From Methylomonas sp. (GTDB taxonomy: Bacteria; Pseudomonadota; Gammaproteobacteria; Methylococcales; Methylomonadaceae): 64,000 nucleotides of DNA. Of this stretch, positions 34,990-42,688 are shown one piece after another. The notes under the pieces were generated by a model. The model saw only the letters and a program-made list of their open reading frames with translations, was not told the origin of the DNA and did no database searches. The stretch's first letter is position 1; each line of letters opens with the position of its first letter. The DNA is taken from the NCBI RefSeq assembly GCF_023228165.1, contig NZ_JALOBS010000005.1, positions 1 to 64,000 on the forward strand, read 5' to 3'. Made by a program: the position numbers and the translations under genes.

Positions 34990-35019
34990 ATAGTCGTTTC
35001 CGCTTCGAGAATTTCGACA
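34990..35019 (-). promoter_or_regulatory. ECF42-type promoter of DGPF copy 3
   Basis: Minus strand: TGTCGA (35019-35014), 17-base spacer, CGACTAT (34996-34990). The spacer sequence differs from those of the other two sites, so only the two boxes are conserved. Confidence 0.8.
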
Positions 35020-35133
35020 TAACCGGGATAGAAAATCGAAAAAAATTTCACGCCACTCGCTACCGTTTTGAAATTTTTGATTTATTCTTCACGCCGCCGA
35101 TACTGTCAAACGGCCTTGCTAAATGACTAACGC

Positions 35134-35325
35134 TTGCAAGCCGAGGACATCGCCGTGCGCGCAGCCGATAAAGGTTATAGGACTCTATGCTTTGACCCGC
35201 TTACCGTCGCCAACAGCCGCTTATACGGCTTTGCCTTCGGCTTAGGCATGATAAACAGCGCATATATCGACCAGGCAATGGTCCAGCTCGCCGCATTAAT
35301 GCGGCAGTGCCTGCTTCGTCATTAG
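35134..35325 (+). pseudogene. Possible C-terminal fragment of a MocR/aminotransferase-like regulator
   Basis: The frame reads DIAVRAADKGYRTLCFDPLT, then GFAFGLGMINSAYIDQAMVQ and LAALMR. This recalls the last about 55 residues of MocR regulators (small residues, then a glycine-rich strand, then a helix with regular Leu/Ala). There is no start codon of merit and nothing of the enzyme upstream. It may be chance. Confidence 0.3.
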
Positions 35326-35359
35326 TCGGGTTGACGAAGGCCTGTGTGTCGGCCCGTGC

Positions 35360-36619
35360 TTACAATTCGCGCAAGCGTCGCTCCAGAAAACGCCGCTCCG
35401 GCTGTTGCCGGGTCAAGCTCAGGGCGCGTTCATAAGCGGATCGGGCTTCGTTCGTTCTTCCCAAACGCCTTAACAAATCCGCTCTAGCCGAGTGTGCCAA
35501 CTGATATTCGGCCAATTCGCCTCGCGACAGAATAGCGTCGATCAGCACAAGGCCGGCGTCCGGACCGTCCCGCATCGCAATCGCCACGGCTCGATTCAAT
35601 TTCACGATAGGCGACGGCTCGATACGCAGCAAGACTGTATAAAGTGCGGCGATTTGCGGCCAGTCGGTGGCCGCGGCCTCCACCGCGCCGGCGTGTACCG
35701 CCGCAATGGCCGCCTGCAGCGTATACGGGCCGAATCGTCGCGACCTTAAAGCTCGTTCCACCATTATTGAGCCTTCAGCGATCTGTTCTCGGTTCCACAA
35801 GGAGCGGTCCTGATCGCTCAATAGTATTAGTTCACCATCCGGCGAGCTGCGCGCGGCGCGGCGGGATTCGTGCAACAGCATCAGGGCCAATAGGCCCAGG
35901 ATTTCCGGGTCCGGCAACAGCTCGGCCAGTAAGCGGCCCAAGCGAATCGCCTCTTCCGATAAATCATGACGGGTTAGCATCGAGCCCGACGAAGCTGAAT
36001 ACCCTTCGTTGAAGACCAAATAAACCACGCGCAACACGTTGTCCAGCCGCTCCGGTAATTCGGCGGGGTCCGGCAGCTGGTAAGGAATTTTTGCATCGCG
36101 AATCTTGGCCTTGGCTCGAACGATACGCTGCGCCAGCGTAGGTGCGGGCGTCAGGAAGGCGCGAGCGATTTCTTCGGTCGCCAAGCCGCACACTTCACGC
36201 AAGGTCATCGCCACCTGCGCTTCCGACGACAAAGCCGGGTGGCAGCAGGTGAAGATCAGCCGCAGGCGGTCGTCTTCCAGATGCTCTTCATCGGGATCGC
36301 CGCTTTCGCCTGCTGGGTCGGCCAGCGTGTCGACATCCTCCAGCATCTCAAAACGCGCCCGACGGCGTAGATTGTCGATGGCTTTGAAACGACCGACCGA
36401 TACCAACCAGGCTTTCGGATTGGCAGGGATGCCGTCGCGTGGCCATTGCTCCAATGCGGCACGAAAGGCGTCGTGCAGCGCTTCCTCCGCCAGATCAAAA
36501 TCACCAAGCAGACGGATCAGCGTGGCTAGGACATGGCTAGACTCAAGGCGATAAATGCCGCTCACGGCATCATGCACCGTTTTCTTGTCGATTGGCGTCG
36601 AAATTCCGTTAGCTGTCAT
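35360..36619 (-). CDS. ECF42-group RNA polymerase sigma factor with C-terminal TPR-like extension
   Basis: A 419-residue protein. Region 2 is near residues 20-85 (YRLESSHVLATLIRLLGDFD, EEALHDAFRAALEQWPRDGI, PANPKAWLVSVGRFKAIDNL). Region 4 is near 125-180 (HPALSSEAQVAMTLREVCGL, ATEEIARAFLTPAPTLAQRI). The remaining about 220 residues form a helical repeat extension (from NVLRVVYLVFNEGYSAS) needed for function in this group. ECF42 factors lack an anti-sigma gene and sit beside DGPF proteins, as here. The shared promoter motif upstream at 37026-37055 indicates autoregulation. The activating signal is unknown. Confidence 0.92.
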   Translation of the reverse strand: MTANGISTPIDKKTVHDAVSGIYRLESSHVLATLIRLLGDFDLAEEALHDAFRAALEQWPRDGIPANPKAWLVSVGRFKAIDNLRRRARFEMLEDVDTLADPAGESGDPDEEHLEDDRLRLIFTCCHPALSSEAQVAMTLREVCGLATEEIARAFLTPAPTLAQRIVRAKAKIRDAKIPYQLPDPAELPERLDNVLRVVYLVFNEGYSASSGSMLTRHDLSEEAIRLGRLLAELLPDPEILGLLALMLLHESRRAARSSPDGELILLSDQDRSLWNREQIAEGSIMVERALRSRRFGPYTLQAAIAAVHAGAVEAAATDWPQIAALYTVLLRIEPSPIVKLNRAVAIAMRDGPDAGLVLIDAILSRGELAEYQLAHSARADLLRRLGRTNEARSAYERALSLTRQQPERRFLERRLREL

Positions 36620-36752
36620 ACCGATGTCAGAAAACCCGTGAGACGGTCAAGGCATTGGCGGCCTCGGTCTATAGCGCCGTATTCGTTGACGATGACGTCG
36701 CGATTACTGGGTGAATCCAAAATCATGCTTAGCGCCAGCTGAGTTCGGGAGT

Positions 36753-36980
36753 TCAGTGCATCAAACGCCCAACTGCCGAGAAAGTGCACGTCTGGACCGT
36801 CATTTTTGCCGCCGCCGTGCGCATAAACAAGCCGCTACAGTAGGGATAATCGACATCGTCCGCCCCCCACCAACGCAGGACGACCATCGTCTCCCAGAGG
36901 CGTTCGCGAGCTGCGTCGACGACACGACTGATGACGATTTCACGGTCGGCGGTATGTTCCGGAATTATATTAATATTCAT
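36753..36980 (-). pseudogene. SRPBCC-domain gene remnant leading the ECF42 transcript
   Basis: The start is normal: MNINIIPEHTADREIVISRV, then VDAARERLWE like the beginning of AHSA1/SRPBCC proteins. RWWGADDVDYPYC then follows too early and the frame ends at residue 75, about half the normal length. It seems to have lost one or more internal pieces. It lies directly downstream of an ECF42-type promoter and 133 bases before the sigma gene, so the promoter probably still drives the sigma factor. Confidence 0.6.
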
Positions 36981-37025
36981 TCTTCTGTTTCAATGTAAGC
37001 AATTACCGTAACCGAGTGCCATCTG

Positions 37026-37055
37026 ATAGTCGAATGACATGTGGCCGATTCGACA
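37026..37055 (-). promoter_or_regulatory. ECF42-type promoter of the SRPBCC remnant and sigma gene
   Basis: Minus strand: TGTCGA (37055-37050), 17-base spacer, CGACTAT (37032-37026), 46 bases before the ATG at 36980. Third instance of the same motif and spacing. Confidence 0.8.
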
Positions 37056-37684
37056 ATTGATCGATAATATTTCCACTGAGCTGGCTCGCACCCTCTTTCT
37101 TGCAATTGAGCCTACCCCAGTAATCATCTCCCTACGGCTCCACAGGTACCCGCGGATTTCCCTGCATCAGCAGCAACTCCGGTCACAGATGTATGTAACG
37201 CGGCGCCGACTTCATTGGCCGAATCCACTTGAATGTTGGCTAAGCCCTTGACTACAACGCCCTGCTGATTGGGCAAAGCTCGAGTGCACGACCAATCAAG
37301 AGAGCAGCTGGTCCTCCACGAGCAACATTTAGGTATCCGGCCAGTGGACAGCCATTGGTCTCCACTCTCGACGATAGCAAGACCAACCTAGATGTCAAAG
37401 TCCACAGGTCTCAGTTCAATGGTCCACCGAGATATTTTATTGGCAGGGTAAAATTTAGTTGGTACTTGTGACGGCACTAAGCACCTTCGAATTATTAGCA
37501 TCCGCCTAAACAACTTTTAGCTGTCGGCGACTAAATTGCGGCATATCCCCTAGTAAAAAACAAAATAGGGCATTTACCGCATTTTAATATTTTGAAATTG
37601 CTTTTTTTAACGGATCCTTTGTCCAGATTTATCATGTGGCTTTATTCTTGCTTTACATTTGGTGCCGGAATAATTGAATACATT
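37056..37684. other. Intergenic region with no recognisable gene
   Basis: About 630 bases in which all frames are broken or show residue use unlike the neighbours. It separates the ECF42 locus from a FecI-like gene. I find no IS end or tRNA. It may be eroded coding DNA. Confidence 0.4.
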
Positions 37685-38209
37685 ATGCCTACAATCACTT
37701 CCATTGATGTACCGACCAATCAAATACTTATTAATTTTATTGAAACTCGTCAGTCGGAACTTCAAAAATTTCTTTACTGGAAAGTAGGTTCATACGAAGT
37801 TGCTGAAGAGCTGGCACAGGAAACTTATTTCCGATTTTTGAAGCAACCCCGGTCAAATTCAATTCAGGATTTGAACGCATTTATGTTCACTATTGCCACC
37901 AATCTTGCTCGCGATTACTTGCGGAACCTCGCCCGGGAACAAAACCGAGAGTTTGTACCATTGGATATAGACATTCCCGATGCAAAGCCAAGTGTAGAAG
38001 ACATCATCATCAAGCAATGCATGAGCAACCAACTACAGCAGGCGCTTGCCACTTTACCGGACACAACCCGGGAAGTTTTTTTGCTCTATCGCATCGATCA
38101 ATTAAGCTACAAAGAAATCGCTGGCCGCTTAAATATTTCAGAACGCACTGTTGAGCATCATTTACGGCAGGCGTTATTGTTATGCCGAAGTTTTTTGACA
38201 AAATCCTGA
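37685..38209 (+). CDS. FecI-like ECF sigma factor
   Basis: A 174-residue two-domain ECF factor. Region 2 includes VAEELAQETYFRFLKQP and NAFMFTIATNLARDYLRNLA; region 4 includes LPDTTREVFLLYRIDQLSYK followed by EIAGRLNISERTVEHHLRQA. This is the FecI/iron-starvation type activated through FecR and a TonB receptor. The start at 37685 (MPTITSID) fits the family; a 31-residue upstream extension does not. Its FecR partner, 56 bases downstream, is cut short and no receptor follows, so the module is probably non-functional as a signalling unit. AT-rich compared with its neighbours. Confidence 0.88.
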   Translation: MPTITSIDVPTNQILINFIETRQSELQKFLYWKVGSYEVAEELAQETYFRFLKQPRSNSIQDLNAFMFTIATNLARDYLRNLAREQNREFVPLDIDIPDAKPSVEDIIIKQCMSNQLQQALATLPDTTREVFLLYRIDQLSYKEIAGRLNISERTVEHHLRQALLLCRSFLTKS

Positions 38210-38265
38210 TGACTGTTTAAATAGCCGCCTACCCGCAGGGCCTAATAGCCTGTACTTGCCTCATT

Positions 38266-38885
38266 TTGTCCGGAGTCAGCATCATCGATCCGCTACCGCC
38301 CCCATTGTCCGATAGCCTGTTTGACGAAGCAAATACCTGGTTTTTCCGATTGCGCGCTGAAGACGTCAGCGCAGCCGAAAAGCAGGCATTTGTCAGTTGG
38401 CTGTCGATCAGCCCGCGACATGCTCAAGCCTGGAACGAGGTACAAGAGCTATTTATGGCTCTGGAATCACCGGCCGCGGCAATTCGCCAGCGGGAAAAAT
38501 CCGCGCTCGCAATCGGCAAATCCAAGCCGAACACGGTTATCCGCCGTCGCCGTCTGCCTATACGGCGAGCTGCGACCGCAGTTACCGTCTGTGCAAGTAT
38601 CTTGATATTTCTGGTTAACCCGGTGCTGATACAAAATCTGCAAAGCGATTATCATACGGATACCGGCGAGCAACGGCATGTCGAGTTGAGCGACGGTTCG
38701 CGCTTGTTGCTCAACACCGATACCGCTGTAAGCATTGATATGCAAGACAACTCGCGTAGCGTGCGACTATTACGTGGCGAAGTGTTTTTCGAGGTGGCGC
38801 ATGCACCGCAACGGCCTTTTTGGGCGATAGCCGACGATGTCCGGGCGCGAGTAACCGGTACTGCCTTCAGTGTCGACAACAGCTT
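38266..38885 (+). pseudogene. FecR anti-sigma regulator, truncated at a recombination junction
   Basis: It begins at a TTG with SLFDEANTWFFRLRAEDVSA, then AFVSWLSISPRHAQAWNEV, the N-terminal anti-sigma part of FecR. One membrane helix follows (TAVTVCASILIFLVNPVLI), then the FecR domain ELSDGSRLLLNTDTAVSIDM and LLRGEVFFEVA up to RVTGTAFSVDN. After about 38885 the sequence is no longer FecR: the frame reads Arg/Pro-rich antisense-like sequence while a methyltransferase is encoded in the +1 frame. About 100 residues of FecR and any TonB receptor are gone. Confidence 0.85.
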
Positions 38886-39616
38886 TGCCGGCATCGCCTG
38901 CGGCCGAGGCCGAACCGCTTGCCGCCGCAACCGATCAAGCCAACGACCGCCGCATTCTGGTGTCGTGGGCAACCAATGCCGGGCCGTGGACGGCAGCCGT
39001 ACGCGAAGGGCAAATCGCCAGCCGCCGCCTAGCCACCGACCGGGCCATCATCGACGCCGTCGTCGATTGCGCGCCGCAGTCGGTACTGGATATCGGCTGC
39101 GGCGAAGGCTGGCTGGTGCGGGCATTGACCGAACGCGGCATTCAGGCGGCCGGCGTCGACGCCATTCCAATATTGATCGAACAAGCCCGCCAAGCCGGCC
39201 CGGAAACCTATTACCTGGCGTCTTACCAGGACATTGCCCACGGCCGGTTCCGGTTTCAGGCCGACGCACTGGTTTGCAATTTTTCCCTGTTCGGAAAAAC
39301 CTCAGTCGAAGCACTGTTTGCCGCCGCTGCCGGCTTATTGCCTGCACACGGCCGCTTGATCGTGCAAACCCTGCATCCACATGCAACCTGTAGCGACCAG
39401 CCATACAAAGACGGCTGGCGCGCCGGTTCGTGGCAAGGGTTCAGCCCGGACTTTAGCAATCCACCACCGTATTATTTCCGCACCCTCTCCAATTGGGTGG
39501 ATTTATTCGTCGGCAACGGCTTCGAGATCGTCGAAATCCGCGAACCCAACGATCCAGACAGCAACCAACCGTTAGCCATTCTATTCATGGCCACTGTGAA
39601 ACTGCAGGCTTTGTAA
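38870..39616 (+). CDS. Class I SAM-dependent methyltransferase
   Basis: A protein of up to 248 residues whose conserved part begins about residue 27 (DRRILVSWATNAGPWTAAVR). The SAM-binding motif is VLDIGCGEGWLVRALTERGI, with VDAIPILIEQAR as motif II and DALVCNFSLFG as motif IV. The only in-frame start near the beginning is a GTG at 38870 that lies inside the truncated FecR. The original start may therefore have been lost when the two genes were joined. The substrate is unknown; relatives include UbiG-like small-molecule methyltransferases. Its 3' end abuts an AraC remnant on the other strand. Confidence 0.8.
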   Translation: MSTTALPASPAAEAEPLAAATDQANDRRILVSWATNAGPWTAAVREGQIASRRLATDRAIIDAVVDCAPQSVLDIGCGEGWLVRALTERGIQAAGVDAIPILIEQARQAGPETYYLASYQDIAHGRFRFQADALVCNFSLFGKTSVEALFAAAAGLLPAHGRLIVQTLHPHATCSDQPYKDGWRAGSWQGFSPDFSNPPPYYFRTLSNWVDLFVGNGFEIVEIREPNDPDSNQPLAILFMATVKLQAL

Positions 39617-39955
39617 GTCATTTTGCAGACGCTTGGCAGCGCGCCGAAAGTCTTGCGGAAATCGTGGCTGAAGAGGGCGGAATCGCAAACGCCGGCGGCG
39701 TGGGCGGTGGCCGTGAAATTATCGCCGCAAACGATGCAGGTCAGCGCCTGGCGCATACGGTTCCAAGCCCGGTAACGCCTGAGCGGCACGCCGACCTGTC
39801 GGCTAAACAGATGCTGAAAGCGCGATGGCGACAAGCCTACCTGCGCAGCCAAGCAGTCAGCGGCGTCAAGTCATCATGGGCCTGCAGCTGCTCGGCGATG
39901 CGTTGCACACCCGGATCGATAGTGGATACGGACGTTCGGCGGGTTGAATAGCCGA
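39581..39955 (-). pseudogene. AraC-family regulator remnant, C-terminal DNA-binding domain with frameshifts
   Basis: The double helix-turn-helix is evident: LAAQVGLSPSRFQHLFSRQV, GVPLRRYRAWNRMRQAL, then AHAAGVCDSALFSHDFRKTF. The upstream part VQRIAEQLQAHDD is in another frame with a stop before the join (near 39860). A second slip near 39635 would restore a natural end (NDLQSLQF) at 39581. The ligand-binding domain is missing. Confidence 0.65.
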
Positions 39956-40042
39956 GCTAATCCTGTAGCGCAGCTGACGCCTAACCGACTTCAAAATCAG
40001 CCGTCGCGCCAACGATACAATACATCCTACCCACAAAAAGAA

Positions 40043-40444
40043 TCAATCCAACCAATTCTCCATCAACAACCCCGGCACCCGCTCGAATTCCCTTAGATTA
40101 TTGCTGACCAACACCAACCCCTGGCTGCGGGCATGGGCGGCGATGTGCAGGTCATTGACACCGATCGGCTGTCCAATTTTTTCCAACGCGGCGCGTATGC
40201 TGCCGTAATGCATTGCGGCGCTGTCGGTGTAGGGCAATACCCGCAAGCGACTATAAAAGTCTTCTACTGTGGCGAGATTTCGGGAGGGAAACTGGCGTTT
40301 CTCGGTGTCGTGAATCAACTCTGCTAGCGTAATCGCGGAGATCGCCATGCGACCGTGATGCCGGTTAAATGTCGCCAATACTTCGATCGGCCGTTGTTTG
40401 ATCACATAGATGACGATGTTGGTATCGAGCAGATATTTCAACAT
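40043..40444 (-). CDS. vapC: VapC-type PIN-domain toxin
   Basis: A 133-residue PIN ribonuclease. The acidic active-site residues are visible as D7 (LLDTN), E42 (LAELIHDTEK) and D98 (VNDLHIAAHA). VapC toxins cut tRNA or rRNA sites. It lies 6 bases downstream of the VapB antitoxin in the usual antitoxin-first order. Confidence 0.92.
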   Translation of the reverse strand: MLKYLLDTNIVIYVIKQRPIEVLATFNRHHGRMAISAITLAELIHDTEKRQFPSRNLATVEDFYSRLRVLPYTDSAAMHYGSIRAALEKIGQPIGVNDLHIAAHARSQGLVLVSNNLREFERVPGLLMENWLD

Positions 40445-40450
40445 GCGCAG

Positions 40451-40684
40451 CTAGAAACTCTCGCGTTCGCCTTGCTGCTGACCGGCCCGTTCGTTTAGAA
40501 AATCGTCGCTGACGGTAGGACCATTGAGAAAAAAACTGTCCCAGGCCGCATCCGCCGGGGCAATGATACGCTCCTGACCCACGGCGCGAACTTCAACTTT
40601 TTTGACGCTGTCGGGAAAACGCATGTCGGCAGGCAGGCGAACGGCCTGACTACGGTTGTTGGTGAAAACGGTGCTGGTGGTCAT
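40451..40684 (-). CDS. vapB: VapB-type antitoxin
   Basis: A 77-residue protein. Its N terminus, TVFTNNRSQAVRLPADMRFP, is the SpoVT/AbrB swapped-hairpin DNA-binding fold. The acidic C terminus should wrap the VapC active site. The start at 40684 (MTTSTVF) fits the family. An AT-rich inverted repeat around 40702-40719 (TATATA, 7 bases, TATAT) overlaps the probable promoter and may be its operator. Confidence 0.9.
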   Translation of the reverse strand: MTTSTVFTNNRSQAVRLPADMRFPDSVKKVEVRAVGQERIIAPADAAWDSFFLNGPTVSDDFLNERAGQQQGERESF

Positions 40685-40841
40685 GGGCTTCTCCGCAATG
40701 CTATATACAAGCAATATATCCCTGTGCCCATATAACGTCAATGCATACTGACTGTCCGAGGAATTCGATAGCCGCGACGATGTGAGGCCCTTACACCCCG
40801 GACCTTCTCCGTATTACGCTTAAAGTACAACATCAACCCGC

Positions 40842-41486
40842 TTAACCGCTATTCTTGTCTTGGCCGGCCTCGTTCACTACGTTTGCCATGGCCGGCTGGC
40901 CGGACTCGCGCAAAGCTTTGATCACGCTACGTTGGTTTTCCGGCGGCTGGTTTTGGCTGACTTTCCACTTGCCTTGCAGCCGCGTCACGCTGACTTCGAT
41001 ACCGACAATCTGTGTTATCAAGCGTTCGGTAAAATCGGCAGGCGCGTCCGCTACCGACCAGGGTTCGGGAAATCCGGCTTCGAATTCCTGCGTCATAGCA
41101 TCCAATTGCCGGCGAATCCAGTCTGGATCGTCGATTACCCGTAGCTTGCCGTAAGCATGCACGGCGGCATAATTCCAGGTCGGCACCACCTTACCGGTTT
41201 GAGGTTTTGTCGCATACCAGGACGGCGAGATGTAGGCGTTTTCTGCTTGAAACACCGCCAGCACTTCGGCTTGCGGATCGAAATCCATCCACAGCGGATT
41301 CGAGCGGGCGATATGGCCGCGCAAGCTGCCGTAAGGTGAACCGTCATCCTGCATCCAATGCAGAGGAATGTGGTTCGCGTTCAGACCATTGGCGGATAAG
41401 GTGACTAACGTCGCCAGCGGGTAGTCACGTATCAATGTCTGCATGACATCGAGTCTGGGTTCTTCGAAATACTTGGGAATATACAT
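40842..41486 (-). CDS. PaiB-like FMN-binding protein
   Basis: A 214-residue split-barrel flavin-binding protein. Features are MYIPKYFEEPRLDVMQTLIR, LNANHIPLHW, LRGHIARSNPLW, AYISPSWYATK and VPTWNYAAVHAYG, all characteristic of PaiB/protease-synthase regulator proteins. Despite the old name negative transcriptional regulator, the biochemical activity of the family is unsettled. It is followed upstream by a GNAT gene 8 bases away, echoing the paiA (GNAT)-paiB pairing of Bacillus. Confidence 0.9.
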   Translation of the reverse strand: MYIPKYFEEPRLDVMQTLIRDYPLATLVTLSANGLNANHIPLHWMQDDGSPYGSLRGHIARSNPLWMDFDPQAEVLAVFQAENAYISPSWYATKPQTGKVVPTWNYAAVHAYGKLRVIDDPDWIRRQLDAMTQEFEAGFPEPWSVADAPADFTERLITQIVGIEVSVTRLQGKWKVSQNQPPENQRSVIKALRESGQPAMANVVNEAGQDKNSG

Positions 41487-41494
41487 TTTGGCCG

Positions 41495-41965
41495 TTACTG
41501 TCCGGTATTGGAAACGTAATATTTCATAACATAGCTATGAAGCGATTCCCCTACCACATTAAAACCATGCCTTTCATAGAATCGCTTGGCTTCCATGTTA
41601 ATTTTAAACACTTCTAAACCGACGGGTTTGGATTGTTCGGTAGCGGAAGTAATAAGCCACAGCAGTAAGTGTGTCCCTATGCCTTTACTTTGATGGTTAC
41701 GATGAATAGCCAACATGCGCAGGAATAAGTGATCCGTATTATTGTCAATGTGGGCGTATCCAACCAGTTGCTTCCCTTCGTAAACTACCGTTATTCCGTC
41801 AGGATTAAAATGTGCGGCGAAATCGTTAGTTTGCCAGTCTTCATTCCAGCCCCATATTTCAGAAATATAATCGCCCATGACTTGGCGATACAATTCGAAA
41901 ATCGCTTCCTGATCCATTGCAATCGCTTTTCTGTAGCTGTAGGTCATAATGAATGCGTTATCCAT
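41495..41965 (-). CDS. GNAT-family N-acetyltransferase
   Basis: A 156-residue GNAT fold with the acetyl-CoA loop RNHQSKGIGTHLLLWLI and the C-terminal EAKRFYERHGFNVVGE. It lies 8 bases before a PaiB-like gene; in Bacillus the analogous PaiA acetylates polyamines, but homology here is only at family level. Start could also be ATG at 41947. Confidence 0.88.
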   Translation of the reverse strand: MDNAFIMTYSYRKAIAMDQEAIFELYRQVMGDYISEIWGWNEDWQTNDFAAHFNPDGITVVYEGKQLVGYAHIDNNTDHLFLRMLAIHRNHQSKGIGTHLLLWLITSATEQSKPVGLEVFKINMEAKRFYERHGFNVVGESLHSYVMKYYVSNTGQ

Positions 41966-41976
41966 TTCCGGCAGTA

Positions 41977-42669
41977 TTAATCGCCGTTCTTCACTGCAGC
42001 TAAAAACGCCGAAACCAAAGGGTGCGGCTGTTCCGGCGTGGATCGGGCTTGCGGCACGAACAAAGTGCCGATGAAAAACGGATGGCTAGGCCACTCGATC
42101 ACCCGGATATCACCTTCGGCATCGGCGCCGCTGATTTGCATAGGGCCTTGTTTCAGAGCATCGACATAGTCCGGGTTGATGCCGAAATTACAGTAATATT
42201 GCTCGGTAGCCGTTATCGCAGCATAAATGGCTGCCACGCGAGAATTGGGTTCGAAACTTAGTTGCATTTCGCGTCCGGCCAGTGAACAAGTCAACTGCGA
42301 GATAAATAAATTCGAGGCATACGGATGGTACTCGGCGTACTGCGCGTCTTTAAACCCCAACACGTTGCGAGCATATTCGATAATCATGTGCTGAAAGCCG
42401 CCGCAGGTGCCGAAGCATGGGATATTGTTTTCTCGGGCATAACGAATTGCCGCCAGGGTTTTGTCCAGATTTTTGTACGGGCTGCCGGGTGCCACCCAGA
42501 TGCCGGCGTAACGTTCGAACAACGATGGATCAATGTCGGCGGTTGAAATCCAGTCGGCGCTAATATCCAAACCGGAATCCGCCTCGACATGTTCGATAGC
42601 GGTATTGGTAGCAGCATGAGGCGGAAATGTAGGCGTGTATTCGCCGAGCAATGCGATGGATACCGTCAT
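41977..42669 (-). CDS. Class I glutamine amidotransferase-like protein (CTP synthase C-terminal-related)
   Basis: A 230-residue protein starting VSIALLGEYTPTFPPHAATN. The oxyanion and nucleophile region is GIWVAPGSPYKNLDKTLAAI and IPCFGTCGGFQHMIIEYARN, the Cys being encoded by TGC. Some members of this CTP-synthase-related group are selenoproteins with Sec at this Cys; this one is the ordinary Cys form. No synthase domain is attached, so its partner and substrate are unknown. It ends 11 bases before the GNAT gene. Confidence 0.82.
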   Translation of the reverse strand: MTVSIALLGEYTPTFPPHAATNTAIEHVEADSGLDISADWISTADIDPSLFERYAGIWVAPGSPYKNLDKTLAAIRYARENNIPCFGTCGGFQHMIIEYARNVLGFKDAQYAEYHPYASNLFISQLTCSLAGREMQLSFEPNSRVAAIYAAITATEQYYCNFGINPDYVDALKQGPMQISGADAEGDIRVIEWPSHPFFIGTLFVPQARSTPEQPHPLVSAFLAAVKNGD

Positions 42670-42688
42670 AGATGGGTAAACTCCTTGT

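Noticed and set aside
41977..42669. Possible selenocysteine at the GATase nucleophile
   Set aside because: The codon is TGC (Cys), not TGA.
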